In this document: piece by piece, positions 1 to 5,624 of the stretch
How the letters are laid out: each line of letters begins with the position of its first letter
Numbering within the stretch: the first letter of the stretch is position 1
Source: CAYHBO01 sp964354855
Lineage (GTDB): Bacteria > Babelota > Babeliae > Babelales > RVW-14
Reading direction: 5' to 3'
Assembly: GCA_964354855.1 (NCBI GenBank)
Contig: CAYHBO010000048.1
Coordinates: 1-9,902, forward strand
DNA length: 9,902 nucleotides
Notes under the pieces: model-generated
What the model saw: the letters and a program-made list of their open reading frames with translations, nothing else
The model's database searches: none
What the model was told of the DNA's origin: nothing
Made by a program: the position numbers and the translations under genes

Positions 1-128
1 TGTTTCAGGGGGAGCGATATCCGAACGCTGAGTATATTGCTCGGAATGGATTTTACTTGCCAAGTGGCGTTGCGCTTACGCGAGAGCAACAGGAGTATGT
101 TATTGATGTTATCAAGAGGCTTACATGA
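1..128 (+). CDS. DegT/DnrJ/EryC1/StrS-type sugar aminotransferase, C-terminal fragment
   Basis: The 5' part lies outside the window. The reading frame runs from base 3 to the TGA at 126-128 and gives about 41 residues. They include NAEYIARNGFYLPSG followed by LTREQQEYVIDVIKRL. This matches the characteristic end of the PLP-dependent DegT/DnrJ/EryC1/StrS family (NAE..ar.gl.LPSg..lt.eq...v...i). Family members transfer an amino group, usually from glutamate, to a keto-sugar nucleotide in the cytoplasm. The catalytic lysine and PLP-binding parts are not visible, so the substrate cannot be assigned. The stop overlaps the next start as ATGA, so the downstream methyltransferase is translationally coupled. 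That gene resembles amino-sugar N-methyltransferases, which fits an aminotransferase supplying its substrate. The family call is fairly sure from the tail alone. Confidence 0.75.
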   Translation, partial: FQGERYPNAEYIARNGFYLPSGVALTREQQEYVIDVIKRLT

Positions 129-892
129 CTACGTTTCAAACCTACGCTTCGTACTACGACCTTTTGTATCACGAAAAAAATTATAACCAAGAAGCAGCTT
201 ATGTAGATGAGTTAATCAAGCAGTACGCTCCACAAGCAAGGACCATGCTTGATCTTGGCTGTGGTACTGGTAAGCATGCTTGTGCATTAGCCCATCTTGG
301 ATACACGGTTCATGGCGTAGACTTGAGTACTGAGATGCTTCATCATGCAGGTAAAACAATAGAAGCAGACCAATATCTTGGTGCACGCGTTAGCTTTTCT
401 CAAGGTGACGCTCGAAAGATTGAGTTAACAAAAACGTTTGATGTGGTTGTGAGCCTTTTTCATGTGATGAGTTATCAAGTTTCGAATCATGATGTTAAAT
501 CTTTTTTTCAAACGATTACTAAGCATCTAAAACCTGGTGGGCTTATCGTAATTGATTTTTGGTATGGACCGGCGGTGCTTACAGAAAAACCTGAGACGCG
601 AGTAAAACGTGTGAAGCGTGAGGCTATTAATCTTACGAGAATTACTGAGCCTGAGCTCAACATAGATACCAACAGTGTTAGTATTAACTTTTCGTTACTT
701 GTTGAAGATAAGCAGATGCATAATTTGTTAACGATTAAAGAAACTCACGAGATGCGCTACTTCTTTAAGCCAGAAATTTTAGCGTTGTTTGATGAGTTTG
801 GGATAGAGCTATTGACGTTTGAAGCTTGGCTTACCGGTAAAGAACCTTCTATAAGCTCTCGAGATGTTTGCGTGGTTGGACGTAAACGATGA
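125..892 (+). CDS. Class I SAM-dependent methyltransferase, probable amino-sugar N-methyltransferase
   Basis: This is a 255-residue cytoplasmic Rossmann-fold methyltransferase. SAM-binding motif I is MLDLGCGTGKH (residues 41-51). The acidic residue ending strand 2 is D66 in GVDLS. FSQGDAR (91-97) is the motif around the adenine-binding aspartate. FDVVVSLFHVMSY (105-117) and LKPGGLIVIDFW (135-146) are the later motifs. The N-terminus (YASYYDLLYHEKNYNQEAAYV) resembles the DesVI/TylM1 type of dTDP-3-amino-sugar N,N-dimethyltransferase, which opens with a YxxxYDxxY segment. The start overlaps the stop of the upstream sugar aminotransferase by ATGA, and the stop overlaps the following glycosyltransferase start in the same way, so all three are co-translated. 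I infer methylation of the amino group made by the upstream enzyme. A small-molecule or O-methyltransferase role is the alternative. The fold is certain and the substrate is not. Confidence 0.85.
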   Translation: MTTFQTYASYYDLLYHEKNYNQEAAYVDELIKQYAPQARTMLDLGCGTGKHACALAHLGYTVHGVDLSTEMLHHAGKTIEADQYLGARVSFSQGDARKIELTKTFDVVVSLFHVMSYQVSNHDVKSFFQTITKHLKPGGLIVIDFWYGPAVLTEKPETRVKRVKREAINLTRITEPELNIDTNSVSINFSLLVEDKQMHNLLTIKETHEMRYFFKPEILALFDEFGIELLTFEAWLTGKEPSISSRDVCVVGRKR

Positions 893-2073
893 AGGTCGGT
901 ATTTATCTTGGCTGGGGGCCGCTGCAGCCTGAAGCTGGTGGTGGGCATACGTTTCAGCAATCGTTATTGCAAGTGCTTACTTCGGTTCCGACTCAGCATG
1001 AGTTTTATATTTTTTATTATGGCGAGAAGCCCGTTGATATCTTTCACACAAAACATATATTTTTTGTACCTATTTTTCAGTGGCAAAAAATATTATGGCT
1101 TAAACCATACTCATGGTTCAAAAAAATTTTAATCAAAAGAAAGTTCAAGACACTTTTAAATAAAGCCGTCTTAGATAATCAAATCGATCTAATCTGGTTT
1201 ATGACGCCCGGGTATGAGTTTGTTAAAATACCGTATCTCTACACCATTTGGGATTTACAACATCGTAAACAAAGCTTCTTCCCTGAGGTAAGTGTAGAAC
1301 AGAATCAGTTTGAAGGGCGTGAAAAATTATACGCTTCAGTTATCCCGCGGGCCGCTTACGTTTTGACTGGAAATGAGACTGCAAAAAAAGAAGTGGTCGA
1401 TTTTTATCGCGTACCTGCTGAACGGGTTAAAATGCTTGAGTTGCCTACCCCAGAATTTGCTCTGCAGCAAAGCATTATGCATAAAAGCATAACTTCGATC
1501 CAGAACCCCTATTTTTTTTATCCTGCGCAGTTTTGGCCTCACAAAAACCATATGGTAATATTACGTGCGTTGGCACTCTTAAAAAATAATATCGATGTTG
1601 TCTTTACCGGCTCTGATAAGGGCAATTTAGCATATGTACAAGAGCAGGCACTTAGTCTTGGCGTTATTAATCGAGTACACTTTTTAGGTTTTGTGAGTCG
1701 TGAAGAATTAATATCGCTTTATCAACATACGGTGGCATTAGTATTCCCATCATTCTTTGGTCCTAATAATATTCCCCCGCTTGAAGCGTTTGCGCTTGGG
1801 TGTCCGGTGATCTGTGCCGATGCTGATGGCATGCGTGAGCAACTTGGTGATGCAGCGCTCTTTTTTAACCCAACTGATGAGCACGATCTTATGCAAAAGA
1901 TTACGCTGATTCTTGAAAATTCTCAGAAACGAAATGATTTTATTGCAGCGGGGAAAGAGCGAGCGCTACAATGGACCTCACGTGATTATGTGCAAGAAGT
2001 TGTATCGATCATTGATGAGTTTAGTGCCATACGTCGGTGCTGGGGAGATCAGCGCGCGTATGTACGACGTTAA
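889..2073 (+). CDS. GT4-family (GT-B fold) glycosyltransferase
   Basis: This 394-residue protein has the GT-B layout of two Rossmann domains. The N-terminus MKVGIYLGW...GGGH has the glycine-rich loop (G17-G19) typical of GT4 enzymes. The C-terminal donor-binding domain begins near residue 205 (FFYPAQFWPHKNH). It continues with HFLGFVSREELISLYQ and the signature PPLEAFALGCPVICAD (E299 is the conserved nucleotide-sugar contact), then GDAALFFNP. In the usual E-x7-E motif the first Glu is replaced by Gly (G291, in FFGPNNIPPLE), as in a recognisable GT4 subgroup with a GPxNIPPLE motif. It has no signal peptide, so it acts in the cytoplasm, probably at the membrane, transferring a sugar from a nucleotide donor to a growing glycan. 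It overlaps the methyltransferase stop by 4 nt. Donor and acceptor cannot be read from sequence. Confidence 0.9.
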   Translation: MKVGIYLGWGPLQPEAGGGHTFQQSLLQVLTSVPTQHEFYIFYYGEKPVDIFHTKHIFFVPIFQWQKILWLKPYSWFKKILIKRKFKTLLNKAVLDNQIDLIWFMTPGYEFVKIPYLYTIWDLQHRKQSFFPEVSVEQNQFEGREKLYASVIPRAAYVLTGNETAKKEVVDFYRVPAERVKMLELPTPEFALQQSIMHKSITSIQNPYFFYPAQFWPHKNHMVILRALALLKNNIDVVFTGSDKGNLAYVQEQALSLGVINRVHFLGFVSREELISLYQHTVALVFPSFFGPNNIPPLEAFALGCPVICADADGMREQLGDAALFFNPTDEHDLMQKITLILENSQKRNDFIAAGKERALQWTSRDYVQEVVSIIDEFSAIRRCWGDQRAYVRR

Positions 2074-2084
2074 AGGGAGATTTA

Positions 2085-3008
2085 ATGAAGCCAAAGCCTA
2101 TTGTTTCCATTGTTCTTGGGTCATACAATCGTATCGAGTTTCTACCGCTTACCATTAAAAATATTCGTGATGAAGTGGCCGATATCCCTCATGAGATTAT
2201 TGTGGTTGATGGTGGATCAACTGATGGCTCCCTGGCCTGGTTGTGTGAGCAAAAAGATATTGTAACCATCCTACACCATAACCGTGGAGAGTGGCAGGGG
2301 AAGCCAATCACACGTCGGTCATGGGGATATTTTATGAATCTTGGGTTTAAAGCTGCGCAAGGAACGTATGTGTGCATGCTGAGCGATGATTGTTTAATGG
2401 TTCCTGGTGCGTTGGCAAATGGTATCAAACGAGCAGACCAGGAAATATCCAAAGGGTCTAATATCGGTGCAGTGGCATTTTACTTTCGTGACTGGTCCAA
2501 AGAAGATGACTATCACGTGGGGTACACGCTTGGGGAAAAAATGTATGTGAATCATGGGTTGTACGTAAAAAAAGCATTAGATGCTGTTGGTTATATTGAT
2601 GAAGAAACATTCTTTTTTTATAACGGAGATGGTGATTTGTGCTTAAAAATGTGGCAGCAAGGGTATGAGGTGATTGATGCGCCTGATTCTTATGTTGAAC
2701 ATTATCCCCACGCTAATATGGCAGTGCGTAAGACAAATTATGAAAAACATAAACAGGACACCGATAACTATCTTAAAAAATGGGATGGGATTTTTTACGA
2801 TCGTAAAAAAAATAATCTTGGTAAGACGATAACAAAATCATTTAAAGATGTGAGTAGAACCGGAGAATTATTTTTGGATCTTCATGCGCAGATTATTGCT
2901 AAACATCCAGAAGTTTTACGAACAAAGCCTCTCGTTAAGCGTTTTGCTGAGCAGGTAATTTGGAAATGGCGATCAGGAATTAAGAAGATTTCATCAATGT
3001 GGTCTTAG
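2085..3008 (+). CDS. GT2-family (GT-A fold) glycosyltransferase
   Basis: This 307-residue protein has an N-terminal GT-A domain. It opens with PIVSIVLGSYNR (5-16). VVDGGSTDGS contains the nucleotide-binding D42. MLSDDC (D101, D102) supplies the metal-binding DxD-like acids. A later GDGDLCLKMWQQGYEV segment (181-196) sits where many GT2 enzymes have their ED acceptor/catalytic motif. I chose ATG 2085 because AAAGGGAG (2072-2079) lies at ideal distance. An in-frame GTG at 2037 would add 16 residues that do not look like the family and overlap the upstream gene. No signal peptide or transmembrane segment is apparent, and the C-terminal 80 residues are basic and may contact the membrane. It is the last gene of the glycan operon and ends before a strong palindrome. 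The likely role is adding one sugar, rhamnose-like or other, to a surface glycan. Confidence 0.9.
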   Translation: MKPKPIVSIVLGSYNRIEFLPLTIKNIRDEVADIPHEIIVVDGGSTDGSLAWLCEQKDIVTILHHNRGEWQGKPITRRSWGYFMNLGFKAAQGTYVCMLSDDCLMVPGALANGIKRADQEISKGSNIGAVAFYFRDWSKEDDYHVGYTLGEKMYVNHGLYVKKALDAVGYIDEETFFFYNGDGDLCLKMWQQGYEVIDAPDSYVEHYPHANMAVRKTNYEKHKQDTDNYLKKWDGIFYDRKKNNLGKTITKSFKDVSRTGELFLDLHAQIIAKHPEVLRTKPLVKRFAEQVIWKWRSGIKKISSMWS

Positions 3009-3029
3009 GCAAAAATCTGAAATCTGGAG

Positions 3030-3059
3030 GTGGTGAGTAGGGGTACCCCTACTCACCAC
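3030..3059. repeat. 30-bp perfect palindrome between convergent genes
   Basis: GTGGTGAGTAGGGG is followed by TA and its exact complement, giving a 30-bp perfect palindrome centred on GGTACC (axis 3044/3045). Allowing one G-U pair, the arms extend to 3027 and 3062. It lies 22 nt after the GT2 stop and 16 nt before the stop of the opposing ribbon-helix-helix gene. As RNA it would form a 13-bp stem with a 4-nt loop on either strand and could act as a bidirectional terminator. No U-run follows on the + strand. On the - strand only a loose T-rich stretch begins about 10 nt later. Binding by the adjacent DNA-binding protein is a second possibility. Confidence 0.8.
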
Positions 3060-3075
3060 TTCGCAAACGTGTAGA

Positions 3076-3489
3076 TTACTTTTCTTGCTCGAATAGCAAT
3101 GATATCGCCTCACAAATGAGTGAAGACCGATCAGATTTTTGATGCGTACTCAATCTTTTAATATATACCGCATTTAACTGTTCAAGTGCTATGGTATCCA
3201 GACAAAAGGTCGCTTTTGCTTTTACAGCGCCAAGAGATCGTGGCGTTACCTTTTTGTATCGGTTTCCAGACTCCATATCTTTATTGAGTGTTGTTGAAAT
3301 ATGGGTATTGGTACTTGCTTTAACCGTCTCTTTATTTTTTAATTCGTGTTTTCCATAACTATGGTTATTGGTATTTGTTACATTATGGTTTTCTTGTTCT
3401 TCATTGTTTTGCATAAATGAAAGCTCAAGCTTTTTTCTGATATCACCAGCGGCTCGTGAAACATTACCCATCTTTGATGAATTACTCAT
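3076..3489 (-). CDS. Small ribbon-helix-helix protein, putative partner (ParB/CopG-like) of ParA
   Basis: This 137-residue protein is encoded directly after parA and overlaps it by 8 nt, with AAAGGA about 7 nt before its ATG. The N-terminal part is basic (SRAAGDIRKKLELSF, 11-25). A polar, Asn/Thr/His-rich stretch (about 26-75) looks disordered. The C-terminal 45 residues read as a ribbon-helix-helix domain: strand KATFCLD (92-98), helix IALEQLNAVYIKRL (100-113), a turn, and helix SDRSSLICEAISLLFEQ (119-135). A ParA partner with a flexible basic N-terminus and a C-terminal RHH domain is known from plasmid type Ib partition modules (ParG-like). In these the N-terminus stimulates the ATPase and the RHH dimer binds centromere/operator repeats. 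I infer the same here. It is not a canonical ParB with the HTH/CTPase domain. No close named homologue is recognised. Confidence 0.7.
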   Translation of the reverse strand: MSNSSKMGNVSRAAGDIRKKLELSFMQNNEEQENHNVTNTNNHSYGKHELKNKETVKASTNTHISTTLNKDMESGNRYKKVTPRSLGAVKAKATFCLDTIALEQLNAVYIKRLSTHQKSDRSSLICEAISLLFEQEK

Positions 3490-4258
3490 GACTCGTCCTT
3501 TCTAAAAATTCTTTAGCTAGATCCATATAGGCTACCGCCCCTTTACATTGATTATCATAATCAAAGATTGCTTTGCCATGTGCTTGGGCTTCGTTGAGCT
3601 TTACATTTTGTGGGATCATGGCTTTAAATACTAAATCGCCGAAAATACTTTTAATGTCTTGTAAAATGGTGCGTGCCATGTTGGTCCGTGGATCGAAAAA
3701 ATTTACCAAGGCTCCTGAGATCTTTATTTTATGATTAATGACCGGCCCCATTTCTCGATTGAGTACGTTGATAGTATCAATAAATGAAGATACGCCTTCA
3801 AAAGAAAAATAACCGAGTTGAATTGGAAGAATAATTTCATCTGCCGCATTAAAAACGTTTAATGGCAATGATCCAAACGTTGGAGGACAATCAAAAAGAA
3901 TGATGTCATAGTTGGTGACGGTGCGAAGTTTGTTGCGCAGTCTAAACTCTTTTGCGGTCATTGAAGAAAGCTTAAGCTCAGCGGTTGATACGCGCAAGTC
4001 GCTTGGGATGATATCAAGATTTTCAATGTAGGTTTTTTGAATAACATCGGCACAGGTAATTTCATCAACAAGAAGAAGCTCTCCGGTGGTTAATAAATTT
4101 CTTGGTTCAATCCCAAGGCCGGTGGTGGTATGTCCCTGAGGATCAGTGTCGATGATGAGTACTTTTTTTCCAAGTCGTACCAACCCTGCGCCAAGATTGA
4201 TAACAGTGGTACTTTTACCTACCCCTCCCTTATGGTTAGCTATAGCAATTTTTCTCAT
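3482..4258 (-). CDS. parA: ParA/Soj-family partition ATPase
   Basis: This 258-residue ATPase starts with MRKIAIANHKGGVGKSTT. It contains the deviant Walker A motif KGGVGKST (K10-T17; signature lysine K10 and K15). DTDPQGHTTTGLG (37-49) is the A' region, and DIILFDCPPTFG (118-129) is Walker B with D123. It lacks an N-terminal HTH, so it is the short Soj/type Ib form that acts on the nucleoid. The frame stays open to 4348, but those extra 30 codons run through a dispersed repeat. AAGGAG at 4265-4270 sits 6 nt upstream of ATG 4258, which is therefore the start. It is co-transcribed with the RHH gene. ParA ATPases bind DNA non-specifically with ATP and move cargo bound by a partner protein. Cargo could be a chromosome region, a plasmid-derived locus or a protein cluster. 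The upstream gap holds candidate binding repeats. Confidence 0.93.
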   Translation of the reverse strand: MRKIAIANHKGGVGKSTTVINLGAGLVRLGKKVLIIDTDPQGHTTTGLGIEPRNLLTTGELLLVDEITCADVIQKTYIENLDIIPSDLRVSTAELKLSSMTAKEFRLRNKLRTVTNYDIILFDCPPTFGSLPLNVFNAADEIILPIQLGYFSFEGVSSFIDTINVLNREMGPVINHKIKISGALVNFFDPRTNMARTILQDIKSIFGDLVFKAMIPQNVKLNEAQAHGKAIFDYDNQCKGAVAYMDLAKEFLERTSHE

Positions 4259-4283
4259 TACGTACTCCTTATAATTTTCCCCT

Positions 4284-4368
4284 ACGTCATCCCTGCGAAG
4301 GCAGGGATCCAGGTCTTTTTTATTTATTCTTAAGTAAGACTGGATCACCGCGTTCGCGAGGATGACGT
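4284..4368. repeat. Imperfect inverted repeat of the 'VIPAKAGIQ' dispersed-repeat type
   Basis: The left arm (4284-4317) begins ACGTCATCC and ends ATCCAGGTCTT. The right arm (4336-4368) is its imperfect inverse, beginning AAGACTGGATCA and ending GGATGACGT. The left arm contains its own 8-bp hairpin, ATCCCTGC / GCAGGGAT (4289-4308). The right arm has a weaker internal pairing around CGCGTTCGCG. Translated in the + direction the left arm gives VIPAKAGIQ, and on the - strand it gives DPCLRRDDV. Both are familiar spurious peptides from a short palindromic repeat found in many bacterial genomes. Here two copies face each other around an 18-nt AT-rich spacer, like a small non-autonomous element. 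It lies in the parA leader, 26 nt upstream of the start codon. Confidence 0.75.
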
Positions 4369-4449
4369 GTCCATATTAATGTTGCTCTCTTAAAAAAATT
4401 CTTATAAAGCAAAAATATCTTCTTTATAAAATCAAAGTAGTAATGGTGA

Positions 4450-4549
4450 TTTACGGAAATCAATAAATAAGTTTTTTCTTTTTACACCGGACTTTTCATA
4501 AATCAGTAAATACGTAAATTGGTAAACGGTAAGATGGTCGATATTTACC
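4450..4549. promoter_or_regulatory. Cluster of GTAAA/TTTAC motifs, candidate partition-protein binding region
   Basis: The parA-trxA gap (4259-4717, 459 nt) has no gene. GTAAA occurs at 4506-4510, 4514-4518 and 4522-4526, exactly 8 bp apart, with GTAAG following at 4529-4533. The inverse TTTAC occurs at 4450-4454, 4481-4485 and 4544-4548. GGTAAA (4521-4526) and TTTACC (4544-4549) form an inverted pair. Short tandem repeats upstream of parA are the usual operator/centromere for ribbon-helix-helix partners. The assignment is inference. The region is AT-rich, so part of the clustering could be chance. Confidence 0.4.
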
Positions 4550-4609
4550 ATGGAAGTTTAGTATTTTTTATACTTCTTGATTTCACCGTAGTCGACCGGA
4601 TAAAAAGTA

Positions 4610-4615
4610 TATAAT
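4610..4615 (+). promoter_or_regulatory. Possible -10 element for the thioredoxin gene
   Basis: A perfect TATAAT lies at 4610-4615, about 100 nt upstream of the thioredoxin start. Nothing resembling TTGACA is found at 16-18 nt spacing upstream, so this rests on the -10 alone. It would give a leader of roughly 95 nt. No riboswitch or other structured leader was recognised there. Confidence 0.3.
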
Positions 4616-4717
4616 GTTTGTTTTATGGGGTTTTTGTTCATGGACAAACAGATCGTTCTTGTTACGCTTAGGGTCTTGTAAATTGTTTATAACGTATGAA
4701 AATTAGAAAGGCTTATG

Positions 4718-5038
4718 ATGGCTTTACTCATTACCAGTGCCAACTTTAAAACCGAAGTCGAAGAATCAAAAATCCCCGTAGTTATCGATGTTTTTGCTAC
4801 GTGGTGTGGACCATGTAAGCAGATGTCCCCGGTGGTGGATGCGCTGGCAACAGAATTAGCGGGTCAATTTAAAATCGTAAAGTTAAATATTGATGAAGAA
4901 CGCGATCTAGCGGTGCAATTCAACATCTCTTCGATTCCGACTTTTGTATTTGTGAAAGATGGCAAGATGGTGAGTAAAGAGAGTGGATCGATGAGTAAAG
5001 ATGCGTTAAAAGCAAAAATTGAAAGCGTTTTGGGTTAG
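4718..5038 (+). CDS. trxA: Thioredoxin
   Basis: This 106-residue protein has the size of classical thioredoxin and no signal peptide, so it is cytoplasmic. FATWCGPCK holds the redox pair C30 and C33 with W29 and K34. The buried Asp is D24 (VVIDVF), and the cis-proline loop is SIPT (P74), followed by FVFVKDGKMV. It reduces disulfides in target proteins and is itself reduced by thioredoxin reductase, which is not in this window. Two ATGs stand in frame (4715 and 4718). The GAAAGG at 4706-4711 is 6 nt from the second and only 3 nt from the first, so 4718 is preferred. It lies divergent from parA and is followed without a gap by nucleotidyltransferase remnants. Identification as a thioredoxin is secure. 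Confidence 0.96.
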   Translation: MALLITSANFKTEVEESKIPVVIDVFATWCGPCKQMSPVVDALATELAGQFKIVKLNIDEERDLAVQFNISSIPTFVFVKDGKMVSKESGSMSKDALKAKIESVLG

Positions 5039-5041
5039 ATT

Positions 5042-5185
5042 TTAGCAGAGCGACATAAACAAATGTTGATAGATATTTTACAAAAGTATTTACCAACTGC
5101 AAAAATCTATCTTTTTGGGTCTCGTGCTAAGGGTTATCATGATAGTGGTTCTGACGAAAAAGATTTAATTTTATGGAATCCGTAA
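5042..5185 (+). pseudogene. Decayed MNT-type nucleotidyltransferase (HI0073-like)
   Basis: Frame +2 contains KIYLFGSRAKGYHDSGSD, the N-terminal part of the minimal nucleotidyltransferase domain (GS motif G19-S20 counted from ATG 5063, first Asp D31). Family-like residues (ERHKQMLIDILQKYLP) extend upstream of that ATG to near 5042 without a start codon, so the original N-terminus may also be damaged. The reading frame ends with TAA at 5183-5185 after only 40 codons, whereas family members run about 100 or more. The last residues, EKDLILWNP, resemble the end of such proteins and overlap the ATG of the partner by 13 nt, as intact pairs often do. I therefore infer an internal deletion just after GSD that removed the second metal-binding Asp and the rest of the core. 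It is probably inactive. Confidence 0.7.
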
Positions 5186-5607
5186 AAGAAAAATATGATA
5201 TTTTGTGTCAGATGCTTACAATGTTAGATTGAGCAATTTTTGTTTATAACAAAAAAGAAGATCTGCATGTGTCTTTTGAGTACGAAGAAGATGTTGTAAT
5301 TGCTTTGAGGGCTCAAGTTATTCAGAGTTTTGAATACTGTACGGATCATTTATGGAAGTATATGAAGTTGTATCTTGAGCAAGAGAAAAATGTAATTATG
5401 GATACAACATCACCAAGTGATGTTGTTAGACATGCCATGAAAATTAAATTGATTGATGCGATTCAAGCAGAAGCAATTATTTCTATGATCAAATTTCGCA
5501 ATAAAACATCATACATTTATAAAGAAGAAATTGCCGATTTTACAGCAAAAAAAGCATCTGAACATTATAAATTAATGAATGAAGTTCTTCTAAAAATGAA
5601 CCCTTAG
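5173..5607 (+). pseudogene. HI0074-like nucleotidyltransferase substrate-binding (HEPN-related) protein, interrupted
   Basis: Reading from ATG 5173 gives MESVKEKYDILCQMLTMLD, then an in-frame TGA (5230-5232), then AIFVYNKKEDL. The protein continues with an open frame to TAG 5607 containing VIALRAQVIQSFEYCTDHLWKYMKLYLE and ISMIKFRNKTSYIYKEEIADF. Both parts align by eye to the helical NTase substrate-binding family (HI0074; PF08780-type, HEPN-related). The stop replaces a position usually occupied by Lys or another residue before AI. A GTG at 5269 could still start a 112-residue shortened form. The HEPN-type motif RNxxxHxY reads RNKTSYIY here (R77...Y82 in the short form), so the histidine is lost. 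These proteins pair with MNT nucleotidyltransferases, in several cases as toxin-antitoxin systems. The partner just upstream is also broken, so the module looks dead. Confidence 0.75.
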
Positions 5608-5624
5608 ATTCTGGAAAATAAAAA

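Noticed and set aside
4130..4333. + strand ORF of 67 codons opposite the start of parA
   Set aside because: It is a shadow of parA and ends in the repeat-derived VIPAKAGIQ peptide. It has no ribosome-binding site and no protein-like features.
4259..4348. N-terminal 30-residue extension of ParA
   Set aside because: It translates a dispersed repeat (DPCLRRDDV) and has no ribosome-binding site. The AAGGAG at 4265-4270 and the family-typical MRKIAIANHKGG place the start at 4258.
4569..4611. TATACTT / AAGTATA inverted repeat overlapping the -10 as an operator
   Set aside because: Only 7 bp arms separated by 29 nt in a very AT-rich stretch. It is likely to arise by chance.
4625..4681. 18-codon ORF (ATG 4625 to TAA 4681) downstream of the TATAAT, possible leader peptide
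   Set aside because: No ribosome-binding site, no run of regulatory codons and no attenuator-like hairpin after it. It is probably chance.
5230..5232. TGA as a recoded sense codon
   Set aside because: TGA is used as the true stop of the aminotransferase and the methyltransferase in this window, so the standard code applies and the in-frame TGA is a lesion or sequencing error.
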